A stretch of DNA of 64,000 nt from NCBI RefSeq assembly GCF_028869115.1, contig NZ_CP079800.1:868001-932000 (forward strand), read 5' to 3'. Every line of letters begins with the position of its first letter. Within the stretch, counting starts at the first letter, position 1. The notes below the pieces were generated by a model. The model had not been told where the DNA came from. It saw only the letters and a program-made list of their open reading frames with translations, and did no database searches. Source of the DNA: Pseudemcibacter aquimaris. GTDB taxonomy: Bacteria > Pseudomonadota > Alphaproteobacteria > Sphingomonadales > Emcibacteraceae. The position numbers and the translations under genes are program-made. This document shows positions 28,986 to 39,075 of this stretch, one piece after another.

Positions 28986-31046
28986 TTGACTTATAATTAT
29001 GGGAAATTATTTCTGTTAGCCGGAACGGCATTAACAGCAATTTCATCTGCAAATGCGGCACAGGATGAGGCAACTTCGTATGAAGCTTCATACGAGAATG
29101 TTGATAAGGTCGTTGTATTCGGTCGCGCAGAAAAATTAATCGGTACAGCAGATTCTGCATCTGATGGTGTTGTAGGGTATGCCGACTTTACAACAAGACC
29201 ATTGTTACGCGTTGGGGAACTGGTGGAAGTGATCCCCGGCATGGTAGCGACCCAGCACAGTGGATCAGGTAAGGCAAATCAATATTTCTTGCGTGGCTTT
29301 AATCTTGATCATGGTACTGATTTTCTGGCAACTTTCGAAGGAATGCCAATTAATCTGCCGACCCATGGGCATGGACAGGGGTATCTTGATCTAAATTTCA
29401 TTATTCCAGAAGTTGTTGAAACAGTAGAATATAGAAAAGGGCCATATAGCACTGAAATCGGTGATTTTTCATCGGCGGGTTCAACCAATTTTAATATTTA
29501 TGACAAATTGGATCAGAATTTTGCAGAAATTAACATCGGGCAAAATGGCTACTACCGTGTTGTTAGCGGTAATAGCGTTGAATTATCAGATGGTAATTTA
29601 TTATTCGCTGCAGAAGGTCAATTGAATGATGGCCCTTGGGTGCTTGATGATGATTTAAAGAAATATAATGCCATCATGAAATACAGCCTGGAAAATGATG
29701 CTGTAAGAACTGAATTGCTGGCGACAGCCTATCATTCAACTTGGATGGCCACAGATCAAATCCCAATGCGCGCTGTTGAAAATAACATTATTGATGAAAT
29801 GGGTAATCTTGATGATGATCTTGGTGGCAATACGACACGTATGTTATTTTCCGGTAAAGTTGAAACGGAAAACTTAACTGCACAAGTTTACGGTCAGTAT
29901 TATGACTTTAATCTATTTTCCAATTTTACTTATTTTCTTGATGATCCGGTACGTGGTGATGAATTTGAACAGGTTGATAATCGTTCTATATGGGGCGGGA
30001 ATTTTTCCTATTCTGATGATGCTTCATTAAATGATATGGATATGGTTTGGACTGTTGGCAGTTCTATTCGTTATGATCAGATCAAAGAAGTGGGATTATA
30101 TAAAACAGAAAGCCGTGTTCGTCATACAACAATCAGAAATGATTCTGTTGATGAATTGGCATTTGGTGGTTATGCGGATGTGAAGCTCTATCTGAATGAT
30201 GATTTCAGGGTTTCCGGTGGCGTAAGAGTTGACCGTTTTAGTTATGATGTGACGGCACAAAGGCTTGAAAATTCCGGAAGCGGAAACCAAGCAGCTGTAA
30301 GTCCAAAAATTTCCGCAGCATACCGTGTTCACGAAACCGCAGAAATTTACGCCAATTATGGTCATGGGTTCCATTCAAATGATGTTCGGGGTGCGGCGAT
30401 CAGTGTTGATCCTGTGTCTGGCGATCCGGTATCTGCTGTTCCTGTAATTGCGAAAAGTAAAGGTGCGGAAATTGGTATTCGCCTTGAACCAAATGATGAC
30501 TTTAATTTTGCTGTTTCCGGTTTCTGGCTTGATCTGGATAGTGAGCTTGTTTTTGTTGGGGATGCTGGTGCAACAGAAGTTAATGATGGAAGCCGTCGTT
30601 ATGGTGTTGAGGTTGCAGCATTCTGGCAGGCCAATGACTGGCTTGCGTTTGATTTAACGGCGGCAAGTACGGACGCAAAATTCAATCTGGATAATGACAA
30701 TTATATTCCGGGTGCTGTACGTTCCGTTTTAGGGGCGGGGGCTACGGTTACGCTTGATAACGGTCTTACATCCAGTTTAAGGGTGCGTCATTTCGGAAGT
30801 GCACCACTCATTGAAGATAACAGCGTACGTTCAGAACCAACCACATTAGTAAATTTTGGCGCGTCATATGATTTTGATCGATACACAATTGAATTTGATG
30901 TTTTCAATGTCCTTAATTCAAATGCGCGTGATATTACTTACTTCTATGAATCACAAATGGCGGGTGAAGCTGCCGCAGTCGAAGATATTCATTATCATCC
31001 TGTTGAGCCGCGAATTGTACGCGTAGGGTTTAAAGTTAAATATTAA
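28986..31046 (+). CDS. TonB-dependent outer-membrane receptor
   Basis: 686 aa. TTG start with GGTGGA upstream, then a signal peptide ending near ANA-AQ. The plug domain contains PGMVATQHSGSGKANQYFLRGFNLDHGTD and INLPTHGHGQGYLDLNFIIPE, typical of one TonB receptor group. The barrel fills the rest and the last residues VRVGFKVKY end on an aromatic residue, as needed for outer-membrane insertion. Substrate unknown. It follows the Lrp-type gene by 80 bases, so an amino-acid-related role is possible but not shown. Confidence 0.88.
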   Translation: MTYNYGKLFLLAGTALTAISSANAAQDEATSYEASYENVDKVVVFGRAEKLIGTADSASDGVVGYADFTTRPLLRVGELVEVIPGMVATQHSGSGKANQYFLRGFNLDHGTDFLATFEGMPINLPTHGHGQGYLDLNFIIPEVVETVEYRKGPYSTEIGDFSSAGSTNFNIYDKLDQNFAEINIGQNGYYRVVSGNSVELSDGNLLFAAEGQLNDGPWVLDDDLKKYNAIMKYSLENDAVRTELLATAYHSTWMATDQIPMRAVENNIIDEMGNLDDDLGGNTTRMLFSGKVETENLTAQVYGQYYDFNLFSNFTYFLDDPVRGDEFEQVDNRSIWGGNFSYSDDASLNDMDMVWTVGSSIRYDQIKEVGLYKTESRVRHTTIRNDSVDELAFGGYADVKLYLNDDFRVSGGVRVDRFSYDVTAQRLENSGSGNQAAVSPKISAAYRVHETAEIYANYGHGFHSNDVRGAAISVDPVSGDPVSAVPVIAKSKGAEIGIRLEPNDDFNFAVSGFWLDLDSELVFVGDAGATEVNDGSRRYGVEVAAFWQANDWLAFDLTAASTDAKFNLDNDNYIPGAVRSVLGAGATVTLDNGLTSSLRVRHFGSAPLIEDNSVRSEPTTLVNFGASYDFDRYTIEFDVFNVLNSNARDITYFYESQMAGEAAAVEDIHYHPVEPRIVRVGFKVKY

Positions 31047-31074
31047 GTTCTAATTTTTGTGATATAATGGGCGT

Positions 31075-31401
31075 ATGCGGTTATTTGACCTATTATCAGA
31101 GTTTAAAATCAAGGACTGGCTAAAAAAACGTCAGGACCCGGATTATATTGCGCCGCCATCTCCTGATAAAACAGAACTTGGCCAACCTTATGAATCTTTC
31201 CTTTTTGATGAAATCAAGAAATTGATTATCGAGGCATCAGAATATCAAGGCGAAGAGAGAAAGAAGAGGCTATCCAAAGTCACTTCATTGGAAATTCAGT
31301 TGCTCGCGTCATTAGAGCAGGGCGGCTATAATATGATGGCGACTAATATGGAAAAGAATATTCTAAAATTAAAAAGCGAATATCTTTGGAATAAAAAATA
31401 G
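31075..31401 (+). CDS. Hypothetical protein, helical
   Basis: 108 aa, soluble and charged, with a Pro-rich segment (DYIAPPSPDKTE) followed by predicted helices rich in Lys, Glu and Leu. I do not recognise the family. It lies 28 bases after the TonB receptor gene and before a terminator, so it probably shares the receptor transcript. Confidence 0.55.
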   Translation: MRLFDLLSEFKIKDWLKKRQDPDYIAPPSPDKTELGQPYESFLFDEIKKLIIEASEYQGEERKKRLSKVTSLEIQLLASLEQGGYNMMATNMEKNILKLKSEYLWNKK

Positions 31402-31422
31402 GGGCCATATATGGCCCCTTTT
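31401..31422 (+). terminator. Probable terminator
   Basis: GGGGCCA-TATA-TGGCCCC hairpin starting on the last base of the stop codon, followed by four T. The T run is short. Confidence 0.65.
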
Positions 31423-31454
31423 AGGTTATGGGAAGGTATTAATTAGATAGTTAA

Positions 31455-31802
31455 TTATTTTGAACCGTACATATCTAGGCTATAACCACCCCAGCTCATA
31501 TTGCCTTCTAGTGAATTACCATCGATAGTGGCTTTTAAATCCGCTGTGTCAGACATGCCGGCATCAGCAATATAAAGATCACCTGATAATACAAGCACGC
31601 CATCTTTAAGTGTACCCTTAAGTTCATCACCATCTGACGTACCTGTCGCATTTTCACCGTCAACTTTAATATCCATAACAATTGACGTTGATCCTTCTGC
31701 TGCGGAAAGCGTAATGCTCCATTCACCCTCAGCATCAGCCGCGAAGCTGGATGTTACCATGAGTAAGGTTGCAAATACTGCAGTCATAATTCTGGTTATC
31801 AT
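31455..31802 (-). CDS. Small secreted beta-strand protein (paralogue 1)
   Basis: 115 aa with a signal peptide (cleavage near SFA-AD). The mature part has alternating short strands with repeated motifs of the type GEWSITLSAAEGSTSIVMDIKV, GDELKGTLKDGVLVLSG and NSLEGNMSWGG, suggesting a small beta-barrel or sandwich. It is clearly related to the product of the gene at 31928-32281. Function unknown; such modules occur alone and at the end of other periplasmic proteins. Confidence 0.7.
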   Translation of the reverse strand: MITRIMTAVFATLLMVTSSFAADAEGEWSITLSAAEGSTSIVMDIKVDGENATGTSDGDELKGTLKDGVLVLSGDLYIADAGMSDTADLKATIDGNSLEGNMSWGGYSLDMYGSK

Positions 31803-31927
31803 AATTTATTCCTTTTCAGTTGTTAGCGAAGGAATGATAACTTTACTTTACCGTAAAGTAAAGTTGAATCGTAAAATAAAAGGGCGATCTGCCGCCCTAA
31901 TGTATTTTATTATTTAATTATAGTTAC

Positions 31928-32281
31928 TTAGTCGACTTTAACGCCGTAAACGCTTGCGGAATACATGTCCCATGTTGCATTTCCGGTTAGGTCGTTACCT
32001 TCTAACTGCGCTGTCATATCAAGAGTGGCGGACATTCCAACTTCCGGGACATACATTGGTCCTTTGATTTTTAATACACCATCTTTATATGTGCCTTCTA
32101 ACGCATCACCATCAGCATCGGCGGTAACTGTTTCACCATCGACCATGATTTCAAAGGGGATTGTTGACCCACCTTCAGCTGTTGAAAAAGTTATGCTCCA
32201 ATTGCCATCAATGTCGGCAGCAAGAGCACTTGAAATGAATAGTAATGAAAGTGAAATTATCCCTAAAAACCGTAAAATCAT
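31928..32281 (-). CDS. Small secreted beta-strand protein (paralogue 2)
   Basis: 117 aa, signal peptide ending near ALA-AD. The body GNWSITFSTAEGGSTIPFEI, GDALEGTYKDGVLKIKGPMY and GNDLTGNATWDMYS aligns along its whole length with paralogue 1, which lies 125 bases downstream on the same strand. Probably a recent tandem duplication. Periplasmic location inferred. No ligand-binding residues can be named. Confidence 0.7.
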   Translation of the reverse strand: MILRFLGIISLSLLFISSALAADIDGNWSITFSTAEGGSTIPFEIMVDGETVTADADGDALEGTYKDGVLKIKGPMYVPEVGMSATLDMTAQLEGNDLTGNATWDMYSASVYGVKVD

Positions 32282-32406
32282 TTTTTCCTCCTCTATGTTA
32301 TCCTTGTAAACAAAGGTATTTTATGACATATGCTTTTTGAACGCAAATGCAGTGAAATTAAGATTTTATAGTAGTATAAATAATTGTTGGGGGTAGTGTA
32401 GCTTAA

Positions 32407-33774
32407 ATGAGTAAGTATCCAGATTTTCTTAAGAATATTAAACGAAGAGAAACTTTGTTTTGGCCAGTGGATAATAAAAACATTCATGCTTCATTTGATA
32501 TAATTAATGAAAAAATTCAGCAAAGCCAATGGTATAAAAATGACATAGCCGAAGAGCTACTTAGAAGGCAGCTTGGGAAAATATGCGGTCATGCTTTTAA
32601 AAATACCCCATTTTTTAGGAAGAGACTTGAAAACCTGAGAATTGATAAAAAGAAAGGGGTTGATTTAAAGGATTTCAGTAATATTCCCATTTTGAAAAGA
32701 GCTGATATTCAGAACCATAAAGATAAAATGCATAGCCGGGACTTGGCTATGGAAAATTATGGTGCTACAGATTTAAGTACAACAGGATCAACATCAACCC
32801 CGTTGGCGGTAAGATGGTCTCGATGCGCATATTTGGTTACGACTGTATTGCAGGATAGATGGTATAAATGGGCAGGTTTGGATGGTAATCGTAATTTAGC
32901 AAGGTTGTATTCAGAAGCTGATGAGATTAATGGAAATCAGGGCAGTTTTTCAAAAGGCTGGATGTCGGGAAACCCAAATGGGGGGTATGCAGTAAATAGC
33001 AGTACACTTCCAATTTCAATTCAGGCAAAATGGCTGGAACATATTAAACCAGATTATTTAATGGCATATCCGTCTAATGTTTATGCAATTTTTGATTATG
33101 CCGAAAATAATAATATTGATTTAAGTTCAATTGAAAAAATACTGACTTATGGTGAGGTTCTATCCTGCGAAACGAAGAGTTATTTTTTAAATGAACATGC
33201 AATAGATGTCATAGATAAATACAGCTGTCGTGAAACCGGATGTATGGCATTGAAATGCAAATCTTCGGATAATTATCATGTACAAACGAGTAATGTATAT
33301 CTTGAAATTTTACGAGAAGATGGTTCAGCTGCAGAAGAAGGGGAAGTTGGCAAGGTTGTTGTAACAAGCCTTACGAATACAGCTATGCCATTGATTAGAT
33401 ACGAAGTCGGGGATTATGCAGCTGTCGGGTCGAAGTGTGTTTGTGGACGTGGATTGCCAACAATTAAAAAAATAATGGGCCGCACCCGTAATATGGCAAA
33501 ATTGCGGGATGGGGATAGTTTCTGGCCACGATTTTATACGGAAGAGTTAATATCAAAAACCCCAGTTAAGCAAATTCAATATATTCAGGTTGATTATGAG
33601 AAAATTCATGTACTTTATGTATCTGATGGTGAAATTTCTTGTAATGACCGTATAGACGTGTGTAATAGTGCTAAGAAATTATTTCCATTTCCTATTGAAG
33701 TTACTATTGAAAAGGTTGATTTTGTTGGGCGCGAATGGGGTGGTAAGTTTGAAGATTTTTTATGCGAAATATAG
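32407..33774 (+). CDS. CapK/PaaK-like adenylate-forming enzyme (copy 1)
   Basis: 455 aa, phenylacetate-CoA ligase/CapK-like branch of the adenylating superfamily. Motifs: DLSTTGSTSTPLAVRW (P-loop-like), YGEVLSCET, DKYSCRETGCMALKC, VVTSLTNTAMPLIRYEVGDYA, and a Cys pair CVCGRGLPTIKKIMGR. It probably activates a carboxylic acid to its adenylate; substrate unknown. The next gene encodes a close paralogue four bases downstream. No CoA-thioester pathway, polysaccharide or peptide-synthesis genes lie beside the pair. Confidence 0.8.
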   Translation: MSKYPDFLKNIKRRETLFWPVDNKNIHASFDIINEKIQQSQWYKNDIAEELLRRQLGKICGHAFKNTPFFRKRLENLRIDKKKGVDLKDFSNIPILKRADIQNHKDKMHSRDLAMENYGATDLSTTGSTSTPLAVRWSRCAYLVTTVLQDRWYKWAGLDGNRNLARLYSEADEINGNQGSFSKGWMSGNPNGGYAVNSSTLPISIQAKWLEHIKPDYLMAYPSNVYAIFDYAENNNIDLSSIEKILTYGEVLSCETKSYFLNEHAIDVIDKYSCRETGCMALKCKSSDNYHVQTSNVYLEILREDGSAAEEGEVGKVVVTSLTNTAMPLIRYEVGDYAAVGSKCVCGRGLPTIKKIMGRTRNMAKLRDGDSFWPRFYTEELISKTPVKQIQYIQVDYEKIHVLYVSDGEISCNDRIDVCNSAKKLFPFPIEVTIEKVDFVGREWGGKFEDFLCEI

Positions 33775-33777
33775 TGA

Positions 33778-35145
33778 ATGAATTTTAATAGTCCGATTAA
33801 AACTCAAATTGATAGAGAAAAAAATAGTTTATTCTGGGCTGTCGATGCCAAGAACTTTTTTGCTTCATCAAACATAATTTCTGAAACTATTCTTCAGTCT
33901 CAATGGTATGATCAAAGAGAGGCACAAGATTTACTTGAGCAACACTTGGGGAATATTTGTGTACATGCTCGCAAGTATACTTCTTATTATAAAAAACTTC
34001 TTTCCAATGTACTTATTGATAAAAAACGTGGAATTAAACTTTCTGAATTCCATAAGATCCCAATTTTAAAAAGACAAGATATTCAAGATAATACAAAAAG
34101 AATGCATAGTAAGCATCCTAAAATGGAAATCGGGGCTACCGATCTGCCTACGTCTGGATCAACGTCTGAACCTGTTGTTGTTAGATGGGCAAGATGTTCT
34201 TATCTTTATACCACTATCCTTCAGGAGAGGTGGTATCGTTGGGCGGGCCTTGATGGAAATAAGAACCTTGCACGTTTATATTCAGATGCCCCAAAGAGCA
34301 AAGGTAATATGGGTAATTTTTCTAATGGATGGATGGATGGGTTCCCAAAAGGGGGGTACGCGACAAACAGTAGTGCTTTGCCGATTTCTCATCAGACACG
34401 CTGGCTTGCTCATATAAAGCCAAATTATTTAATGGCTTATCCTGCAAATGCAGTTTCTGTCTTTCAATATGCTGAAGAACATAAACTCGATTTGAGTTCC
34501 ATCGAAAAGATTTTGACATATGGCGAGGTATTAACACCGGACATAAAAAACATGTTTGAAAAAAAACATGATATTGAAGTGATTGATAAATACAGTAGCC
34601 GTGAAGTCGGATGTATGGCCCTTAAATGCAAGAATTCTGACCTGTATCATATTCAGACAAGCAATGTGTATTTAGAAATATTACGTGAAGATGGAACACC
34701 GGCAAAAGAGGGCGAAGTAGGGAAAATTGTTGTCACTAGTCTTACTAACACATCAATGCCGATCATTCGTTATGAAATTGGGGATTACGCGACCGTCGGG
34801 CCAAAATGTGATTGTGGGCGAGGGCTGCCGACAATTAAGAACATAATGGGCCGGGCACGTAATATGGCGAAAGACAAAAATGGGGACAGTTTTTGGCCAC
34901 GCTTCCATTCTGATGATTTCGCACTTTTAATTCCTGTAAGACAGATTCAGCTTATACAGAGGGATTATGATAAAATTCATGCACTTTATGTTTCTGATGC
35001 TGAGTTATCTGAAAATGATTTGGAAATCATGCATGACGAAATTCAAAAAATCTTTAAAGATAATGTTGATATTTCAACCGAGAGGGTCGAATTTATCGGA
35101 CGTGAATGGGGTAGTAAGTTCGAAGACTTCAAATGCGAAATTTAA
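33778..35145 (+). CDS. CapK/PaaK-like adenylate-forming enzyme (copy 2)
   Basis: 455 aa, the same length as copy 1 and similar to it from end to end, well over half of positions by eye. Equivalent motifs: DLPTSGSTSEPVVVRW, YGEVLTPDI, DKYSSREVGCMALKC, TNTSMPIIRYEIGDYA, CDCGRGLPTIKNIMGR. Differences cluster in the N-terminal part and after the last motif. The two probably form a heteromeric or substrate-diverged pair. The stop of copy 1 and the ATG of copy 2 are three bases apart, so they are co-transcribed. Confidence 0.8.
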   Translation: MNFNSPIKTQIDREKNSLFWAVDAKNFFASSNIISETILQSQWYDQREAQDLLEQHLGNICVHARKYTSYYKKLLSNVLIDKKRGIKLSEFHKIPILKRQDIQDNTKRMHSKHPKMEIGATDLPTSGSTSEPVVVRWARCSYLYTTILQERWYRWAGLDGNKNLARLYSDAPKSKGNMGNFSNGWMDGFPKGGYATNSSALPISHQTRWLAHIKPNYLMAYPANAVSVFQYAEEHKLDLSSIEKILTYGEVLTPDIKNMFEKKHDIEVIDKYSSREVGCMALKCKNSDLYHIQTSNVYLEILREDGTPAKEGEVGKIVVTSLTNTSMPIIRYEIGDYATVGPKCDCGRGLPTIKNIMGRARNMAKDKNGDSFWPRFHSDDFALLIPVRQIQLIQRDYDKIHALYVSDAELSENDLEIMHDEIQKIFKDNVDISTERVEFIGREWGSKFEDFKCEI

Positions 35146-35543
35146 TCAATTAACTTCCATCTTGTTTAACGACAAAAAAATATCAAACCAAGTTTTCATT
35201 AATCATTTATTAAACCTATTTAAAATATTATGCCTTTGAATTGATGTTAATGATTTGTAATTGTTAACGTTTTGATTTTAAAGGTGTAGTGAGTAATTCT
35301 AAGAATGATTCAAAATTTTTGAAGGTTCAAGAATGTTTGCCAAAATAAGCAATATAAAATTGCGGGCAAAGTTATACATAAAATTAAGGAAAAACCAATA
35401 ATCAGGTCAGGTTTTTCCATTTGTTAAACGCTTATCAATATCAGGGTAGAAATTATTTTTGTGTTTAACCTCTTATGGCAGTTGGTCATTGAGGGGAGAT
35501 GCAGTTGTTTTGAATTAAATGTAACCGAACAATGGAGATATTA
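35146..35543. other. AT-rich intergenic region with one inverted repeat
   Basis: About 400 bases without a gene. The only clear structure is GGAAAAACC (35388-35396) and GGTTTTTCC (35410-35418), a perfect 9-bp inverted repeat without a T run, perhaps a weak terminator for the ligase pair. The rest should contain the promoter of the chemoreceptor gene, but I see no firm match. Confidence 0.5.
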
Positions 35544-37076
35544 ATGTTTGGAGCGCTAAAAAAAATAAAAGAACCTGTTGATATTCAGGATAATTCCAAG
35601 AATTCTGAACTAGAAGAATTACGTAAAGAAAATGAATTATATAAAGCGGCATTTGATTTAGTTACCAATGTCGCAAGCAGCCTTGCTCAAGGTGATTTGA
35701 ATGCAAGAATTGTCCATTGGGAACAGATGGGTGAGTTATCTGGAACGCTTGCAAATTTAAATAGATTTCTTGACCTGACTGATGCCTATGTCCGTGAAAC
35801 AGGTGCGACGCTTGAACACGCCGCAGAAGGTAAATATTACAGAAAATTTATCAGAACGGGGATGCTTGGTGATTTTGGACAAGGGTCAGTCATCATCAAT
35901 AACGCAAGAGAGCGTATGTTCAAAAACGATGTAAGCAGAAAAGATGAACTGATTGGTATTGCTGATAACCTTGAAAAAGAGGTTAAAACATCCATCGATT
36001 ATGTTTTAGAAATCAGTGAAAGAATGCGTTCAGAATCAGAAGATATGGCCGTAAACCTCGAGGAAGTTGCCGAGCAAGCAAACCATGTGGCGGATTTATC
36101 AACAAATGCAACGAACAATGTAGAAACCTGTGCCGCTGCATCAGAAGAAATGTCAGTAACAGCACAGGAAATCTTTAGACAGGTTACATCATCAAGGGAA
36201 TCATCTGAAAAAGCAGAAATTGAACTTGAAAGCACAACGGCGATTGTACAGGACCTGGCATCTGCAGCCATTGAAATTGGTGAAATTTCCAACATGATTA
36301 AGGATATTGCCTCACGTACAAATCTATTGGCGTTGAACGCCACGATCGAAGCAGCAAGAGCAGGCGAAGCAGGTAAAGGTTTTGCCGTGGTCGCGACAGA
36401 AGTTAAAAATCTGGCCAATCAAACCGCTGAAGCGACAGACCGTGTTGATTTGCAAATCACAACAATTCAGGAAATGGCGAATAATGCAACGCAGGCCGTG
36501 GAAAGCATTGGTGATGCTATTCGTGAAAGTGGTGATATTTCAAAATCTGTTGCTGATGCGACACAGGAACAGTTAACCGCAACCAAAGAAATTAGCCAAA
36601 GCGTGCTTGAGGCTGCAGAATCCACAAGAACATCATCAACAAGCACACTTGATGTTGTAAATAAAACGCAGAAAAGTTCTGAAATTGTGAAAGAAGTTGC
36701 CAGTGAAGCCGTCGGTGTATCAGAAGCAACACAACAGCTTTCTGCAAAAGTGGTTACAATCATGAGTAACTTACGTGGTTATGAAGCATTCAACAGACGT
36801 ACAGAAGAACGTTTGAAGCCAAAACCAAAGATGGATTGTACGGTTCATTTCCAAGGCGGGGTTTTTGAAAGCGGTATCGCAAATGTTAGCCGCGGTGGTG
36901 CAGCTATCCATTCAAAAGCGCCAGTCAAAGAGATGGATAATATATCCTTTATGCCAGAAGGTTGGAATGAAGAGTTAGTCGCATCTGTGATCGAAAATGA
37001 TGATGGTTTCGTCAGGGTCCAATTTAAAACAGGACAAGGCGAAGATATTTCGCGGTTATTAAACTTGATGCAATAG
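35544..37076 (+). CDS. Soluble methyl-accepting chemotaxis-type protein with C-terminal PilZ domain
   Basis: 510 aa from the ATG at 35544, which has GGAGAT upstream; an ATG at 35532 would add four residues. No membrane segment. N-terminal coiled coil and HAMP-like part ([21 protein letters not shown]), then a signalling domain whose hairpin tip carries [20 protein letters not shown] and EVKNLANQT. The C-terminus (about 420-510) is PilZ-like: [12 protein letters not shown], then [14 protein letters not shown]. PilZ domains bind cyclic di-GMP, so the protein may couple c-di-GMP to chemotaxis or another array output (inference). No che genes are nearby. Confidence 0.85.
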   Translation: MFGALKKIKEPVDIQDNSKNSELEELRKENELYKAAFDLVTNVASSLAQGDLNARIVHWEQMGELSGTLANLNRFLDLTDAYVRETGATLEHAAEGKYYRKFIRTGMLGDFGQGSVIINNARERMFKNDVSRKDELIGIADNLEKEVKTSIDYVLEISERMRSESEDMAVNLEEVAEQANHVADLSTNATNNVETCAAASEEMSVTAQEIFRQVTSSRESSEKAEIELESTTAIVQDLASAAIEIGEISNMIKDIASRTNLLALNATIEAARAGEAGKGFAVVATEVKNLANQTAEATDRVDLQITTIQEMANNATQAVESIGDAIRESGDISKSVADATQEQLTATKEISQSVLEAAESTRTSSTSTLDVVNKTQKSSEIVKEVASEAVGVSEATQQLSAKVVTIMSNLRGYEAFNRRTEERLKPKPKMDCTVHFQGGVFESGIANVSRGGAAIHSKAPVKEMDNISFMPEGWNEELVASVIENDDGFVRVQFKTGQGEDISRLLNLMQ

Positions 37077-37083
37077 AAAAACG

Positions 37084-37116
37084 AGGACGTCGATTTAATG
37101 CGGCGTCCTTTTTTTA
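37084..37116 (+). terminator. Terminator after the MCP-PilZ gene
   Basis: AGGACGTCG pairs with CGGCGTCCT (one G-T pair), followed by a T run of seven. Confidence 0.82.
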
Positions 37117-37294
37117 TTCTGTTAAAATTACGGTCCTATGTCGAAATACTAGGAGAATCCGGATTAATTCCTGTTTAATTCTGAAAAGTGCAAACAATGA
37201 TTTGTTTGCTTCACTAAAGCCTTGCGAATATGCCTGTCTGGTGCTAATTTCCCGCAGTTAAATCTCTATTAAAAAATGAAAAGGACAGACCATA

Positions 37295-37582
37295 ATGTCA
37301 GTCGATAAAGATACAGTTGCGAAAATCGCAAATCTGGCACGGATTGAGGTTTCAGATACAGAGCTGGAATCAACCGTAGGAGAGCTGAATAACATCCTTG
37401 ATTGGGTGGAACAGCTTGGTGAAGTTAATACGGATGGTGTAGAAGCAATGACCAGTGTTGTTGAAGCATCACTACCACGTCGCGAAGACAAAGTTACAGA
37501 TGGCGGTTACCGTGATCAGGTTCTTAAAAACGCACCGGAATCAGAGCATGGTTTCTTCGCTGTGCCTAAAGTAATCGAATAG
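37295..37582 (+). CDS. gatC: Asp/Glu-tRNA amidotransferase subunit C
   Basis: 95 aa. Small subunit that holds GatA and GatB together in the tRNA-dependent amidotransferase making Gln-tRNA(Gln) and Asn-tRNA(Asn). The motif [14 protein letters not shown] and [11 protein letters not shown] are typical. First gene of gatCAB, 11 bases before gatA. Confidence 0.95.
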   Translation: MSVDKDTVAKIANLARIEVSDTELESTVGELNNILDWVEQLGEVNTDGVEAMTSVVEASLPRREDKVTDGGYRDQVLKNAPESEHGFFAVPKVIE

Positions 37583-37593
37583 GAGAGGGGAAT

Positions 37594-39075
37594 ATGACTG
37601 AACTTACAAAAATGACCCTTTCCGAAGCGCGTGATGCCCTTCATAAAGGCGATATTACATCGGTTGAAATTACGGAAGCACATCTTGCTGCAATGGAAGA
37701 TGCAAAAGAGCTTAACTGTTATGTTGAGGTAACAGCCGACAAAGCCATGGAAATGGCATCATCCGCTGACGAAATGATCAAAGCTGGTAATGCCAAGGGC
37801 ATGACCGGTATTCCGATAGGAATGAAGGACCTATACTGCACAAAAGGTGTTCACAGCCAAACATGTAGCCATATTCTTGATGGTTTTAAACCTGAATATG
37901 AAAGTACAGTTTCCGGTAATCTTTGGAACGATGGCGCCGTTATGCTTGGTAAGACCAATATGGACGAATTTGCCATGGGTTCATCCAATGAAAACAGTTA
38001 TTACGGTCCGGTGAAAAATCCGTGGCGTGCGACTGGCAGCGATAAAGATACGGTGCCTGGTGGTTCATCGGGTGGTTCCTCTGCTGCGGTGGCAGCAGAT
38101 ATCGCGATTGCGACAACAGGTACTGATACAGGTGGATCAATTCGCCAGCCAGCATCATTTACCGGTCTTGTTGGACTTAAGCCAACATATGGACGTTGTT
38201 CACGTTTTGGTATGATTGCATTTGCATCATCACTTGATCAGGCAGGACCGCTTACCAAGACGGTTCGTGATGCGGCGATCATGATGGAAAGCATGGCTGG
38301 ATATGATCCAAAAGATTCTACGTCAACAAATATTGCTGTTCCGAATTATGAAGCAGCCTTAACAGGCGATATACGCGGTCTTAAAGTCGGTATTCCAAAA
38401 GAGTACCGCGTTGATGGCATGCCGGAAGAAATTGAAAAACTATGGCAACAAGGTGTTGAATGGTTAAAAGATGCTGGTGCAGAAATCGTAGACATCAGCT
38501 TACCGCATACAAAATATGCGTTGCCGACTTATTATATCGTTGCACCAGCCGAATGTTCATCAAACCTTGCACGTTATGACGGTGTTAAATACGGCCTTCG
38601 TGTAAAGGGCGATAGCCTTGATGACATGTATAAGAAAACTCGTGCTGCTGGTTTTGGTGACGAAGTGAAACGTCGTATCCTGATCGGTACATATGTGCTT
38701 TCAGCAGGTTATTATGATGCATATTATCTTAAAGCACAGCGCGTTCGTACATTGATCGCGAATGATTTTAAAGCTGCGTATGAAAAATGCGATGTGATTT
38801 TAACACCAACGGCGCCAAGTGCGGCATTTAACCTTGGTGAAAAGGTTTCTGACCCGCTTTCCATGTATTTGAATGACGTATTCACTGTTCCAGCATCCCT
38901 TGCTGGTCTACCGGGTATTTCCGTTCCAGCAGGACTAAGCAATGATGGATTGCCGTTAGGGTTACAATTAATCGGACAAGCATTCGGTGAAGAACAACTT
39001 CTAAATGTTGCAAATGTAATGGAAGGCGCCGCAAGCTTTACCCATAAACCAACCAAGTGGTGGGGAGACGTATAA
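37594..39075 (+). CDS. gatA: Asp/Glu-tRNA amidotransferase subunit A
   Basis: 493 aa amidase-signature enzyme that liberates ammonia from glutamine. The catalytic Ser-cisSer-Lys region is visible: [14 protein letters not shown] (Lys), [17 protein letters not shown] (Ser) and [21 protein letters not shown] without interruptions. Length normal. Its stop shares one base with the gatB ATG (TAATG). Confidence 0.96.
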   Translation: MTELTKMTLSEARDALHKGDITSVEITEAHLAAMEDAKELNCYVEVTADKAMEMASSADEMIKAGNAKGMTGIPIGMKDLYCTKGVHSQTCSHILDGFKPEYESTVSGNLWNDGAVMLGKTNMDEFAMGSSNENSYYGPVKNPWRATGSDKDTVPGGSSGGSSAAVAADIAIATTGTDTGGSIRQPASFTGLVGLKPTYGRCSRFGMIAFASSLDQAGPLTKTVRDAAIMMESMAGYDPKDSTSTNIAVPNYEAALTGDIRGLKVGIPKEYRVDGMPEEIEKLWQQGVEWLKDAGAEIVDISLPHTKYALPTYYIVAPAECSSNLARYDGVKYGLRVKGDSLDDMYKKTRAAGFGDEVKRRILIGTYVLSAGYYDAYYLKAQRVRTLIANDFKAAYEKCDVILTPTAPSAAFNLGEKVSDPLSMYLNDVFTVPASLAGLPGISVPAGLSNDGLPLGLQLIGQAFGEEQLLNVANVMEGAASFTHKPTKWWGDV

